Translations under genes and position numbers: made by a program | Notes under the pieces: generated by a model | What the model was told of the DNA's origin: nothing | What the model saw: the letters and a program-made list of their open reading frames with translations, nothing else | Databases searched by the model: none | In this document: positions 20,256 through 31,784 of the stretch, piece by piece | How the letters are laid out: each line of letters begins with the position of its first letter | Numbering within the stretch: position 1 is the stretch's first letter | NCBI GenBank assembly: GCA_951804985.1 | Contig: OX638132.1 | Coordinates: 39,099,056-39,163,055, forward strand | Source: Dryomyza anilis | Taxonomy: Eukaryota > Arthropoda > Insecta > Diptera > Dryomyzidae | Reading direction: 5' to 3' | Length of the DNA stretch: 64,000 nucleotides

Positions 20256-21350
20256 TTGATCAATATCGTCGTGGTCACTGGCCCACTTCCCTCTACGACC
20301 ACGTAGGGTCCCTTCCAAATTGGAGAGAACTTATTCTTCCTAGTTTGGTTTTTCATTAAAACCATGTCGTGTGGTTTGAATTGTATAGGGTAGGGTGAGG
20401 TTCTTGTCGTATTGTTTTTTCGACACCTCTTTGGCCCTACATTGATTTTGCCTGACGATCTCGTGTGATCGCTGTATTTGGTACTTTAATACCTTATTGT
20501 AGTCTTCTGCGTTATATAAAGGTGAACATTTACGCTTTAAATTCGTAGGCATGTCGAAGTCAAACCCGTACAACGTACGGAATGGTGTTTGACCCGTCGA
20601 CGTATGCACCGTGTTATTATGAACATGCATTGCAGAATTTAACCATTGGTCCCAGTTTGACCCATCCTCTTTAGCAAAACTACGTAAATATTCAGCTAGT
20701 GGACGATGACTTCGTTCCAATGACCCATTAGCCTGTGGATGGTATTGTTTTATATGTCATTTTTTAAATTCCTAAGAATTTACATGTATCCGTTTGGAAA
20801 CGAAGTTCGATCCATTGTCTGTTACCAAAACTTTGGGTATATTGTGGCGTGTAACTATTGATCGTTGAAGAATGCTTTTGCTACGGTGTTGGCTTCCGCA
20901 TCGGGTATATCCACACAGCACATGAATTTAGAAAATTCGACCTGGAACGTTAAGATGTATTTATTCCCTGAAATGGTTTCAGGCAGAATACCCACCAGGT
21001 GGCGTATCAGTTAGAACCATTGGCATCTTGTCAGCCTTGAACTCTTGTTTACCTGGCATTTTGAACAATTTTTCACATAATCCTTTATTTGCTTCTGCAT
21101 ACCCTTCCATCGGTACTGTTGCCGAATTCTGAAAAATGTTTTTACGCCACCTTGGTGAGCACCTAACGGTGAATCGTGAAAATCCTTAATTACCGTATCT
21201 ATGTCCCGGGGTTCAGTTAGAATTATTATATTGTCATTTTCCTTTGTTATCAAATTGTCAAGATCGCATTCCGACTGTTTCTCATCGTCTTCCTTGTCTC
21301 TTTTCATGGTTTGTACTACAACTACCTTTTCAGTATTATTCGGCATGCGG
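20256..21350 (-). pseudogene. pol: gypsy-2 integrase
   Basis: The N-terminal part (21346-21011) has the HHCC zinc finger, visible as HDSPLGAHQGGVKTFFRIRQ and later NCSKCQVN. The C-terminal part (20720-20340) reads ERSHRPLAEYLRSFAKEDG (catalytic Glu region), QWLNSAMHVHNNTVHTSTGQ and TPFRTLYGFD, typical of Ty3/gypsy integrases, and continues to a KFSPIWKGPYVVVEGSGP block near 20330-20270. The middle, with the two catalytic aspartates, is degraded by frame breaks between 20720 and 21010. Confidence 0.85.
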
Positions 21351-22679
21351 CTAAGCGCATCAGCGTTTAAATTACTTTTTCCTGGTTTGTAATGAATTTC
21401 AAAATCATATTCCGATAATTTGTGTCGGAAACGTGCAAGACGTGATGTCTGATCTTTTCAGTTTGCTATACCCTTTAGGGGCTGGTGATCTGTATAAATT
21501 TTAAATGGTCTTCCCAAAAGATATGCCCTAAAATTTTTTGTTGTCCATACAATTGCCAAAAATTCTTTCTCTATAGTAGAGTAGCGTGTTTCCGCATCGT
21601 TAAGAGACCTACTGGCAAACGCGATCGGATGATCGCTTCCAACTTCACCTTGCGAAAGAACCGCGCCAATTGGCGTCTGTCGTGAGCAAAAAGGGTTCCT
21701 TAAAATCCGGATACGCTAGTATGGGTGGTGACATAATTGTTTCTTTAAGTTTTAAAAACGAATTCTGACAATTGTCGTACCATATGAACTTAGCGTCCTT
21801 TTTAAGCAAACAGTTTATTGGTAATGACAGTTTCGCCATACCTCCTATAAATTTTCTGTAATAATTAATTAAGCCTAAAAATGCTTGAACTTCCTTCCTA
21901 TTTTTCGGAACTGGAATATTTTTTTCACACTTATGTTTAAATATATAACCTCGCGTCGCAAAAACTGACATTTCTCTGTATTTAATTTCAAATTATGTTC
22001 TCTCAGCTTTTGCAAAACCTTGCATAGCCTATGCTCGTGTTCTGCTAAATTATTTCCATAAACCACTATGTCATCTAAATAAACGAAACAGTCAATACCC
22101 TGTAAACCTGTTAGTATGTGGTTCATTATACTTTGAAAGGTGGAAGGTGCCCCCGTTAAACCGAATGGCATTCTATTAAATTCGAAATGACCAAGACCTG
22201 TACTGAAAGCAGTTTTTTCTTTGTCACTATCTTCAACTAGAACCTGATGGTAACCACTGGCTAAATCTAGTGTTGAAAAATACCGACTATGACAGAAATG
22301 GTCTTAAATCTCATCTATTCGTGGTATAGGAAATACCTGGTTATAGATTTCCGAAAATTAAATGACGTCACCATCAAAATTTTCGGAAATCTATAAACAG
22401 TCTCCATTTCTTATTGCCTTCTTTATCGCCATTTTTAGGTACCAATAATAATGGAGAATTCCAAGGCGACATGCTTGGTGAAATAATTCCATCGTCTAAC
22501 ATCTTTGATACTTGTCTATTAATCTCATATCTATGCATATGAGGAAGTTTATACTGTTTCTGATTTATTGGTGGCTGATTCCATTGTGTGGGTATTTCAT
22601 GTTTTAATATCAGAGTGAATGTTAATTCATCCCCTTCCAAATGAAAAAAGTCATGATATGACAAGCAAATATTTTGCAA
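21350..22679 (-). pseudogene. pol: gypsy-2 reverse transcriptase and RNase H
   Basis: Begins with the linker LKHEIPTQWNQPPINQKQYK, then MLDDGIISPSMSPWNSPLLL and WRLFIDFRK. Next come NRMPFGLTGAPSTFQSIMNH and the catalytic YLDD (about 22070-22081), then VPKNRKEVQAFLGLINYYRK and LLTTDA (RNase H start), ending with a degraded [13 protein letters not shown] / TDHQPLKG / ADALSRMP series that runs straight into integrase. A palindrome at 22342-22395 replaces part of the RT fingers. Several frame breaks prevent expression. Confidence 0.88.
22342..22395. repeat. 18-bp perfect inverted repeat in gypsy-2 RT
   Basis: TATAGATTTCCGAAAATT (22342-22359) and its exact reverse complement (22378-22395) flank an 18-bp spacer. 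The coding expectation is a single IDFRKLNDVT-like segment; the spacer carries the LNDVT part in inverse orientation. This is the signature of a local template switch. Confidence 0.85.
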
Positions 22680-23313
22680 AGATGCAACTTCTTCTTTATT
22701 TAATGATTCATCGATTTTTATATTCCCTAATAATCTATCAATTCTATTTTTTTATATTAACCGAGTCTATTGTATTTATTGTAGAACTCGTCTTTGTTGC
22801 TTCTTTATATTTGTTAAAATTTGAAAATTGTGGCCTAAAATTGCTATCAATGGTTACCTCCTTATCAGTGGCATTTAAAATTGATGCATATACTCTATTT
22901 TTTCTAACTCTCTCCCAAATATACTCCTTGCTGAATTTCCTGTTTGTGCAACAAAACTATAGGAATTCTTGTTCTTAACGGCAGTGATACAACCATGGCT
23001 GTTCTGGGCGGTACCCTGATTTGTTGATTAAAATTAATATTTTCTATGTCTTGCAATGATTTTAATGGAAATTTAACAAGGTGATTTTTGTCTTCATCAA
23101 AAAATGTAATTTTTTTATTTAACGCATTTATTACAGATCTGTTCCAGAGATTGTAAACGCCCGACTATTCCATCTGCTGGTACCCCTTGTTCAAGTGACA
23201 CAACGTGTAGCGTTAAACTCAGGTTTTCTGTGTTTGTGTGCTGAATCTTAGTGGAGCCTAAGGTTCTAACGCATCCACCAAAAGCACCACTCAGATCTTT
23301 CTGAATATTTTTA

Positions 23314-23742
23314 TTAAAATTCGGCAAATGTGCCATCCATATTTTCTTTAATCACGCTGGCCTCAGCTCCAGAATCCACTAACAGAGTATGTTTTTCATT
23401 TTTTGCTGCCTCGCAAGGTACTTCAATGAACACATCACTTGTATCGGATATCATGAAACACTCTCCATGCCGGTTAAATATTTTACGATGTATGCCTAAT
23501 TGTGAAGCTAATTTCATTTTCCTCGACATAAATTTACTCTTAAAATTATTAACAATTGGAGACAATTTAATTTTACAAATCGTGCATTTATTATACACTT
23601 CTGACGATAAAACGCACATAGCGCTAATAATAAAAATAAATATTGAAATTAATTCATTGAAAATTATACTTGCCCCAGTACGGAATGTATTCACAGTCTT
23701 GCCAGACGTTTGATCTACAATACCCAAATTTTCAGGGCCCAT
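23314..23742 (-). pseudogene. pol: gypsy-2 aspartic protease region
   Basis: A 142-codon frame with LLVDSGAEASVIK near its C-terminus, the DSG active site of a retroviral-type aspartic protease (codons about 23366-23377). The preceding segment SMSRKMKLASQLG-type is linker. The protease would cut Gag and Pol. The partner flap and C-terminal Gly-Arg motif fall in broken sequence at 23000-23314. Confidence 0.8.
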
Positions 23743-23839
23743 AATTACAACTTTCTTTTTATTCGATTTACTTTTGATTTTATTATTCTTGATTTTAATA
23801 TTTTTAACTTCGGATCTTATTGGTTTTACTTTCTTTACT

Positions 23840-24914
23840 TCATTTTACTTTCTTTATAATTTGTTTATTTTTAATTTCCTTAATTCCTATATTTTGTTCA
23901 TTTTTCGCGTCAAGTTGTGTTTTATTATTTAGTTCATTATATGTTTTTGTTGGAAGATTTCTATCTTCATTAATATGTATCTTCACTTTTTGTTCTTTAT
24001 TTTCTTGATTACTTATACTCTCTATTTCGCTTTTTTGTAGTGTTATACTACAAACTTCTACAACTTCCGGCCTAACTATATTACCTGTAGCCGATTCTAT
24101 ATTTTCTTCGGCATAACAATTAGTTATTGTATGCCCTTTTCTATTATACCATGAGCATTTCATATTACTTGTATTATTTTTCATTTGATTATTATTATCA
24201 CCTTGTTGTGTAATTAGATTCGTGTCCATAAGTTTGACACTCTTTGCAGAAAGGCATATTTTTCCCATTCCAGCAATCTTCGCTATGTCCTGATTTTTTA
24301 CAAAAGGAACATATTGGAAATGTTCTCCCTATTTCGGAATTTATATCATCATTATTAATTATTTGTCCAAATTCATCTGCTAACGTTTTGCTTTGCTCAT
24401 TGCTTTTTGAAAAAGTTTCTTCCTTAAAATTATAATTGTCCTGTTTCGACCATGGTTCTCGCTGCATAAGAGCTTCCACATTTAGAGCTTCATCTGACAA
24501 TGCATCTAATGTGTTTGACTTGCTACCAAACATTGGATTGTTGGATCCCGAACTCCAACTTTGAAAGAACTGAATCCAGCAACTCTAATCTGAACACGTC
24601 ATCAATACCTATGTTTTTTCTGTACTTTTTACTGGCGATCTCCAATGCCATGAATTTTAATGCATATAACCGTCTGGCAAATGGCCTCAACTTTTCTCCA
24701 CTATTTTGATATGTTTGTCTAATTTTTGTAGTACTGAATCTAAGGAAACTACTTTTAAGTATGTATTTTTTAGCAAATCGTATAAATCTTCTATTTTTTC
24801 GAAATTTCTTGACCTTACTAAGTCATAAGCATCCCCATTCAATCGTAACCTAACGCATTTATTAAATACATTCTGAATCTTGAATTCCAAGCTTCGCAGC
24901 TTTACAACCTTCAA
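23840..24914 (-). pseudogene. gag: gypsy-2 gag with zinc knuckles
   Basis: Three overlapping frames. The N-terminal one (24914-24687) contains NVFNKCVRLRLNGDAYDLVR, typical of Ty3/gypsy capsid. The middle one (24533-24198) has CSFCKKSGHSEDC and FCKECQTYGHESN, two zinc-knuckle-like motifs with altered spacing or a lost final Cys. The third (24268-23840) has CSWYNRKGHTITNC, a CCHC knuckle whose second Cys is Tyr. Knuckles bind element RNA. Lys/Asn-rich tail follows. Frameshifts divide the gene. Confidence 0.8.
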
Positions 24915-25813
24915 TAAATCTATAAATTTCTGTTTTTAATAATGGTGAATCCGTTCCAGAAAAGCAGGGAACCAAATAACCCAACGAGTTTCAAAATATT
25001 TTCCGTACCCATTTTGATTGTCGACTGTGTAATTTACTATTTCTTAATTTGTTTCTTGGTATATTGTCCTTTGTTTACCTTTACTTATGACATTTTTTTT
25101 ATATATATTGTTATAATTAAAATTTTTACATTTTGAAAAATAATTAATATTTCATATTTTTATTTTAAATATTTTATATTGTATTTTTGATTTAATAATT
25201 TTTAAATTATTTTGTAAATTATAATTTCATAAATTATTATATACTGTTTTTTTTATCGCATTTTAATTTCCATTTAATTTGATATACAAATTTATTATTT
25301 TTATCACCAGCTTTCAGTGCTGCAGTTTTTTGCGTTTGAATTACGTTTTGAATATAAATATTTGTTTGATTTTATAGTGTTATCGTTTTATATTTAATGA
25401 AAATTATAATTTGCATACTAATAGCATGAATTATTTTATTATACACTGGAGGGTCCGGAGTTCGGATTCGCAGTGTGTATTTTCTTTTTTTTATTGTCAT
25501 ATTTTTATTATATATTATTTTATTTTAACTAATATTTCGTAGTACATTTTTTCTTTTACTTTACATATTATTTTAAATTTATATTTTTATTATACACTGG
25601 AGGGTCCGTGGTTTGGAATCTCAGTGTGTATTTAATTATATATATTTTATTTTTCATTGACTTTTTTTTAAATAGTTAGAATGTGTAAATATTTTTTATT
25701 CAAAACTTAAAAAAACTCACCATTTTCTATTTGGGTTTTTTACGTCCTTCGTCCTTCTTCCTTCGTTCTACGTCCTCCTTCCCACTCTCGGTCTTTGAGA
25801 CGTTGGTACCGAC
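24915..25813 (-). other. gypsy-2 leader with two repeated hairpins
   Basis: Very AT-rich 5' leader between primer-binding site and gag. At 25439-25482 and 25590-25633 two near-identical units TATACACTGGAGGGTCCG then GATTC/AATCTC and CAGTGTGTATTT occur 151 bp apart. Each can pair ATACACTG with CAGTGTGTAT. Their GC-rich centres (GTCCGGAGTTCGGATTC in the first) recall a tRNA T-arm, but no complete tRNA is present. Confidence 0.55.
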
Positions 25814-25828
25814 GTACCGGCTGCGCCA
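25814..25828 (-). promoter_or_regulatory. gypsy-2 primer-binding site
   Basis: Minus strand TGGCGCAGCCGGTAC starts 2 bp after the 5' LTR. The TGG start matches the complement of a tRNA CCA end, and the sequence resembles the TGGCGCAGTCGG sites usually attributed to a serine tRNA primer in some Drosophila gypsy elements. Confidence 0.8.
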
Positions 25829-25830
25829 AA

Positions 25831-26527
25831 TGTTGTAAAGTTAGACTTGTAAAGTTAGAGTTGATTTATTTATTTATTTTACAAATTAATTAATCAAAGA
25901 CACTTTTTTATTTGAGTTGAAAAGACACTTTTATTAAATTTACTATTGAAAGACACTTTTACTATTTTAGTACCTCCACTTGAGGTTGGTTAAACTACAA
26001 TCTTTTAAATTGCAACGAAAGGTATTAAAAATACCTTCGTTGCAAGCTTTTCTTAAATTCTATTCTCACTATGTTCTAGTGAGATTTCACTTTCACTCAA
26101 TTTTGGTGTACGTGACTTTTGAAGAAAGTCCGACTTGCAGTTTTTGGCTGACACCAATTGCGAAATATCAAAATTGTTGGCAAACGCTGCTCTGCTTATT
26201 TTAACGTAGCCCCCTAATCATGCAATGATAAATTCTATTGCAAGAGGTGTGGTCTAAGTAAAGCTTTAGCGCTTTGCCGAATTATCGCAAGCTTTTATTA
26301 ACTGTGGAAGCTAACTTGAAAGAGGTATATTCTACGCAAAGCTAAGCGCTTTGCCAAATTATTATCATTGTTGCCAACGTGAAGCATTGGGACAATGCTA
26401 TGAACATGTTGCTGTACAACATAATATAAAAACATGATGCGCTCAACATATGTACAGCAACATCCAAAACTGAATGAATAGTGAAGAACCATAAAGAAAA
26501 GAAAAATGTATGCGCTAATTCACAACA
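25831..26527 (-). repeat. gypsy-2 5' LTR
   Basis: 697-bp LTR matching 16868-17574 in the same orientation. As the 5' LTR of a minus-strand element it would hold the promoter; no TATA box was assigned. Confidence 0.92.
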
Positions 26528-26710
26528 TAGTGAACAGCCAAATGTTGTTCTGATTAAAATGCAAAAAAAAAGGTTTCTCAGGTATGTATAAAATTATATA
26601 TATTTTTTTTGTTTCATATAAAGTTATTTATTGCAGAAACATATTTTTTAATGCTTTTTTCAAGTCAAACTCTCGGAGGATGTCCGGGGTTACCGCAGTA
26701 TAAATGTGTA

Positions 26711-26992
26711 TTAATAATAGTTTGGCAATACAGTCCTATAAAACTTAGGCCGAGCTCTCTCACAATTTTGAGCTGTGCGTGTTATATTTGTACTCAAAGT
26801 AATGGGACCTACAGTTTATTGCCGAATCCGAGTCATAGGCAATGTTTTACTCTCGTAGGTTTGCCATTTACTGAAGAGAGGTAACGCGGTATAGAAAAAT
26901 GTTTCTATGAAAAGATGTTGTTAGCCCCAGTCCAGTCTTGAACCGGGGACCTTTCGGTTCGCAGTCCAACGTACTAACCACTGAGCGACTCC
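26711..26992 (-). mobile_element. tRNA-derived SINE, copy 2
   Basis: Nearly complete minus-strand copy: head with B box GGTTCAAGACTGG, then AACAACATCTTTTCATAGAA, CGCGTTACCTCTC, TTGCCTATGACTCGG and GAGAGAGCTCGGCC. About 22 bp (TAAGTTTTATAGGACTG onward) are present between GCTCGGCC and CCAAACTATTATT compared with copy 3. Left flank lies close to the gypsy-2 5' LTR. Confidence 0.85.
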
Positions 26993-27312
26993 CTACTATA
27001 ATGGGGTAAACATATTATGTTCAGATGCAAACACATTATATGTTTACACATGGCACATTTCCAAATATATAATATGTTCCAAAAAAATATACGTTGTTTG
27101 TCGCTAAATAAATTTGGAAGAGCCATTTTCTTCCCTGCCTGTGGAATCCTACCAAACTTGAAGAACATTTGTAAATAACATAGTTCTTTCAAAATGTTGA
27201 AATATGTATGTATAATAGCATGTTTTCTTTAATTTTCACAATTCATATGCGTCACGAAAAATAGTTCCTAATCTGCCATTCATTAAAATAAAATGTTTAA
27301 TATATATTACTA

Positions 27313-27430
27313 CAACAGCCGCGTCCAAACAATATTATAAATTTAAATTTAATAATGAGTAGCTGTAGGGTGTAGAATTTTTATTTTTTCATGTCAAATT
27401 TTCAAAATTTTCAGTTCAGTCGCTTAGAAC
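27313..27430 (-). repeat. Repeat X, copy b, distal part
   Basis: Inverse match of 16320-16200, beginning at CAGCCGCGTCC and including AATTTAATAATGAGTAGCT and TCAGTCGCTTAGAAC. Interrupted by 27431-28442. Confidence 0.75.
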
Positions 27431-27868
27431 CCCAGACAAAATTTTAAGCAGGAAAATGGTTCGAAACAAGCAGGAAAACGTGCTACCTACACAAATTATG
27501 TTTGTTGTATTTTCGCAAAAATCAATCGCTTCGATGATGTGTTGTTGGTTACGCATATTTCTGCTGCTTCACATTTTTATTGTGTCGCCTTGTTATTGTT
27601 ATCGAAGTAAGCAATAACAAAACACGTTTTGTACAACAAGAAGATTATGTTGTGGGCGAAAATGGCAAAAAGAACCAGTCGCTGGTCACCTCCTGGTTTA
27701 GACAAGCATTGATCGAGGCGATAGGGAAAATATTCACTTAACAAACCGACGGAATGAACACCGCGTAAATAAAAAACAATAGACGCGGCGTGGCATATTA
27801 ATTTGAAGCGTAACAAATAAATGCAAACAAATTTTAATACTGAACATATTTGAAGGTAAATTTGATAT

Positions 27869-27964
27869 TGTAAACAACATTTTCTATCGTCAACTTGTTG
27901 ATCAAACTTTTAAAACTGTAAACAAAATTTTCTGTTGACAACTTGTTGATCATACTTTTAAAAT
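27869..27964. repeat. 48-bp tandem duplication
   Basis: Two 48-bp units starting TGTAAACAA and containing CAACTTGTTGATCA, itself a short palindrome (CAACTTGTTG). Confidence 0.8.
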
Positions 27965-28290
27965 TTAAAAACAGAAATTCTATACAATGTGTTTGTGTGC
28001 TACTCGCAGGCTACCGTTATCTTTCAGTTTCCTACTACGAAGACGCTTTTTTAAATTTCAAAACATATATTCCTATACAATGTGTTTGCCTTCTACTCGC
28101 AGGCTACCTTTCCCTTTCAGTTTCCTACTATGAAGAAGCTTTTTAAAATTTCAAAACAGAAATTCCTATTCAAAGTGTTTGCCTGCTACTCGGAGACCTT
28201 TCCCTTCCATATTCTAGCTATAAAGATACATTTCAAAACTTCAAAACCAAAACTTACAGAAAATGCTTTTGGCTGCTAGGGGTAGGCTTG
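27965..28290. repeat. ~93-bp tandem array, about 3.5 units
   Basis: Units contain TATACAATGTGTTTG, CTACTCGCAGGCTACC and TTTCAGTTTCCTACTA. Equivalent points lie at 27981, 28074 and 28168. The last units are more diverged. Confidence 0.85.
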
Positions 28291-28529
28291 AACATACCAG
28301 TTTTCTGCGTAAATGCTGCTGTAGGAAGCCTGCTTATTTTCACAAATTCAAAATGCCTGCTATGCAATGTGTATTTCTTATCATATTCCTGTGAGTTTTC
28401 CTCAAAACTAATATCATTTTCCTTGCATATTTTTTGTCTGGGAAAGCATTAGTTGACGACGGATGTGTATTACATATTCTTTAACCCATTAAAGCCTGCT
28501 GACTAAAATATACACCATAAAATTACGCA

Positions 28530-29040
28530 GAGTAATTTTCGCCATCATATTTCCCCATAATGTGGACATCAGATGCTAATAATTTTGTCTGATTTTGCAC
28601 CTAGCATCACTACATTATATCAGTATGAAATTGTATATCACTGCGTGCATTTTTCTCCATTTTAATCAAATATTTCTTAAACAAATTTTAAAAAATATTC
28701 CGAAAAAGTTCAGCAACATAAAGTTAAAATTTTTTTTTTTTGGAAATTTTGGCAACAAACATTTTGACAACAAATTTTTGATTTTTTGCAAAAACTAATA
28801 TCTGGACACAGATTTGCCAATTATCCGTAGGGCAAGGTTCATATTTTATTTTGTGATAAAGTTTGCAACATGTCGAAATCGTGCGATAACTTGCGACTTA
28901 AAGAACCAAAAACGCCATTTCTTGAAACTTTTACCCGATCTTTTCAAAATTTCAACGTATTGGAAAATTTTTGAGTACGCAGAATGAATCGGTAGACCGA
29001 AATCAACCAGAAATGATAGGTTTCATTCCAGATTAAAATC
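28530..29040 (-). repeat. Repeat X, copy b, proximal part
   Basis: Inverse match of 12300-12546 plus 15867-16195. It preserves the site where RTE copy B inserted in copy a (GTGTCCAGATATTAG, about 28797-28811 on the minus strand), giving an uninterrupted reference. Confidence 0.75.
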
Positions 29041-29560
29041 CTTGTAAAATATTGTAATTAAAGATAAAATATATTACGCAACGGTGTTTAATTTGAAAAG
29101 GAGGATGATAGGAAGATTAATACATTCATTTGTAATATTGAGATGAAATACAACAGACTTGAATTTTAATTTAAATATACTCATAAACGACTTAATTAAT
29201 AGTTTTTTAACTATAAAAATAGTTAATAGGATACATTTTTATTTCAGACGGTAAATACCACATTTATGTTTATAATGTCAATGTGAACATCTCGATATCA
29301 TTGTACTATTCAATGCGATATTGTTCCAGAATCGTTTCTATTCTCGTTTCGAAAAAAACTGGATATTTCGCAACGATCAAGCGTGAAATTTAGTACGTTT
29401 TGGCATGCGAAATTAGACCGAAATCTGATTCGATATCGTGCAAATTCTCCGACATGTCGTTTCGTTCTCACATCAATATCGAATCAATTTCGAAACGAAA
29501 CTGGGCAGTGTTTTCACGACTCAATGTTTGCTTCACGCACCAGAAATTGTTGTCAAATAC
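29041..29560. other. Non-coding stretch with TCGAAACGA-like motifs
   Basis: No gene. Around 29330-29520 short CGAAA/TTTCG motifs recur (TTTCGAAAAA, ATTTCGAAACGAAA), possibly subterminal repeats of an unrecognised element. Confidence 0.4.
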
Positions 29561-29837
29561 CAGACATGGGCATTCACAATTACAAAAATTTTCAATTACA
29601 ATTACATGTAATTTTAATTAATAAAATTCCAATTACAATTACATGTAATTGTAATTGAAAATTTTGCAATTACAATTACATTTAATTGCATATTAGACTA
29701 ATTTTTTCCAATTACAAAAAAAATTGAAAAATGTAATTGAAAAAAATGTAATTGAAGCTAAAAACGGAACAATTAATTTTTTTTCAATTAATTACATGAA
29801 AAATTAATGTATTACAGCTGAAGACGGTAATTACGAA

Positions 29838-30975
29838 CACTCAATGGAACTTTTCTTGGATGAAACTTTTCCAATGGGCATAGATTCACATCCATGTCCG
29901 TCATTGGAATTTTTTTGGATGCATCTGTTCCAATGGGCATAGATTTACATCCAGGTGCGCCATTGGAACTTTTTTGGACGAAACTGTTCCAATGGGCATA
30001 GATTCACATCCAGATGCATCATTGGAACTTTTTTGGATGAAACTGTTCCAATGGGCAAAGATTCACATCCAGGTGCGTCATTGGAACTTTTTTGGATGCA
30101 TCTGTTCCAATGGGCATAGATTCACATCCAGGTGCGTCATTGGAACTTTTTTGGACGAAACTGTTCCAATGGGCATAGATTCACATCCAGATGCATCATT
30201 GGAACTTTTTTGGATGAAACTGTTCCAATGGGCATAGATTCACATCCAGGTGCGTCATTGGAACTTTTTTGGGTGCATCTGTTTCAATGGGCATAGATTC
30301 ACATCCAGATGCATCATTGGAACTTTTTTGGATGAAACTGTTCCAATGGGCATAGATTCACATCCAGGTGCGTCATTGGAACTTTTCTTGGATGAAACTA
30401 TTCCAATGGGCATAGATTCACATCCATGTGCGTCATTGGAACTTTTTTGGATGCATCTGTTCCAATGGGCATAGATTCACATCCAGATGCATCATTGGAA
30501 CTTTTTTGGATGAAACTGTTCCAATGGGCATAGATTCACATCCAGGTGCGTCATTGGAACTTTTTTGGATGCATCTTCTCCAATGGGCATAGATTCACAT
30601 CCAGATGCATCATTGGAACTTTTTTGGATGAAACTGTTCCAATGGGCATAGATTCACATCCAGGTGCGTCATTGGAACTTTTCTTGGATGAAACTATTCC
30701 AATGGGCATTGATTTACATCCATGTGCGTCATTGGAACTTTTTTGGATGCATCTGTTCCAATGGGCATAGATTCACATCCAGGTGCGTCATTGGAACTTT
30801 TTTGGATGCATCTGTTCCAATGGGCATAGATTCACATCCAGATGCATCATTGGAACTTTTTTGGATGAAACTGTTCCAATGGGCATAGATTCACATCCAG
30901 GTGCGTCATTGGAACTTTTTTGGATGCATCTGTTCCAATGGGCATAGATTCACATCCAGGTGCATCATTGGAACT
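29838..30975 (+). repeat. Forward 59-bp minisatellite array (~19 units)
   Basis: The unit contains CCAATGGGCATAGATTCACA, then TCCAGGTGCGT and CATTGGAACTTTTTTGGATG. Each unit carries a 9-bp inverted repeat CATTGGAAC...GTTCCAATG. Variants alternate (GGTGCGT or GATGCAT; GATGAAACT, GACGAAACT or GATGCATCT). Blocks of five units repeat: 30241-30535 and 30536-30830 are nearly identical, a 295-bp higher-order unit. Confidence 0.95.
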
Positions 30976-30984
30976 TCACGCAAC

Positions 30985-31784
30985 TGGATGTGATTCACGC
31001 ACCTGGATGTGAATCTATGCCCATTGGAACAGTTTCATCCAAAAAAGTTCCAATGACGCACCTGGATGTGAATCTATGCCCATTGGAACAGATGCATCCA
31101 ATAAAGTTCCAATGACGCACATGGATGTGAATCTATGCCCATTGGAATAGTTTCATCCAAGAAAAGTTCCAATGATGCATCTGGATGTGAATCTATGCCC
31201 ATTGGAACAGTTTCGTCCAAAAAAGTTCCAATGACGCACCTGGAAGTGAACCTATGCCCATTGGAACAGTTTCATCCAAAAAGTTCCAATGATGCATCTG
31301 GATGTGAATCTATGCCCATTGGAACAGTTTCGTCCAAAAAAGTTCCAATGACGCACCTGGATGTGAATCTATGCCCATTGGAACAGATGCATCCAAAAAA
31401 GTTCCAATGACGCACCTGGATGTGAATCTTTGCCCATTGGAACAGTTTCGTCCAAAAAAGTTCCAATGATGCACCTGGATGTGAATCTATGCCCATTGGA
31501 ACAGTTTCGTCCAAAAAAGTTCCAATGACGCACCTGGATGTGAATCTATGCCCATTGGAACAGATGAATCCAAAAAAGGTCCAATGACTCACCTGGATGT
31601 GAATATTTGCCCATTGGAACAGTTTCATCCAAAAAAGTTCCAATGATGCATCTGGATGTGAATCTATGCCCATTGGAACAGTTTCGTCCAAAAAAGTTCC
31701 AATGGCGCACCTGGATGTGAATCTATGCCCATTGGAACAGATGCATCCAAAAAAGTTCCAATGACGCACCTGGATGTGAATCTA
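30985..31784 (-). repeat. Reverse 59-bp minisatellite array (~13 units)
   Basis: The same unit in opposite orientation, directly facing the forward array with only about 10-30 bp of irregular sequence between them, so the two could form a hairpin of roughly 0.8 kb. Confidence 0.95.

Larger units (their letters stand above)
16868..26527 (-). mobile_element. Structurally complete Ty3/gypsy retrotransposon (gypsy-2)
   Basis: Two LTRs of 707 and 697 bp in the same orientation bound 9.66 kb. Both are TG...CA (TGTTG...CAACA) and the element is flanked by the 4-bp duplication TAGT (16864-16867 and 26528-26531). Gag, protease, RT/RNase H and integrase follow one another on the minus strand. About 15 differences between LTRs are visible by eye, roughly 98% identity, so the insertion is fairly young, yet all reading frames contain breaks. 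Confidence 0.92.
27431..28442. mobile_element. TIR element (~1 kb) inside repeat X copy b
   Basis: Tips are inverted: CCCAGACAAAATTTTAAGCA, then GGAAAATG, at the left; at the right the minus strand gives CCCAGACAAAAAATATGCAA, then GGAAAATG. The interior contains two tandem arrays and no transposase. The exact right boundary is uncertain: repeat X resumes only at about 28545. Confidence 0.6.

Noticed and set aside
22619..24709. Plus-strand hydrophobic frames in the gypsy-2 region
   Set aside because: They are antisense to gag and protease in AT-rich sequence, which yields Phe/Leu/Ile-rich shadows.
29974..31769. Long open frames across the 59-bp minisatellite, encoding repeats such as MGIDSHPDASLELFW
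   Set aside because: The unit is 59 bp, not a multiple of three, so the frame rotates every unit and openness follows from unit composition on both strands. No start context or flanking exon supports a protein.
29838..31784. CRISPR-like array (regular repeats)
   Set aside because: There are no unique spacers: the whole 59-bp unit repeats, both orientations occur, and the genome is eukaryotic.
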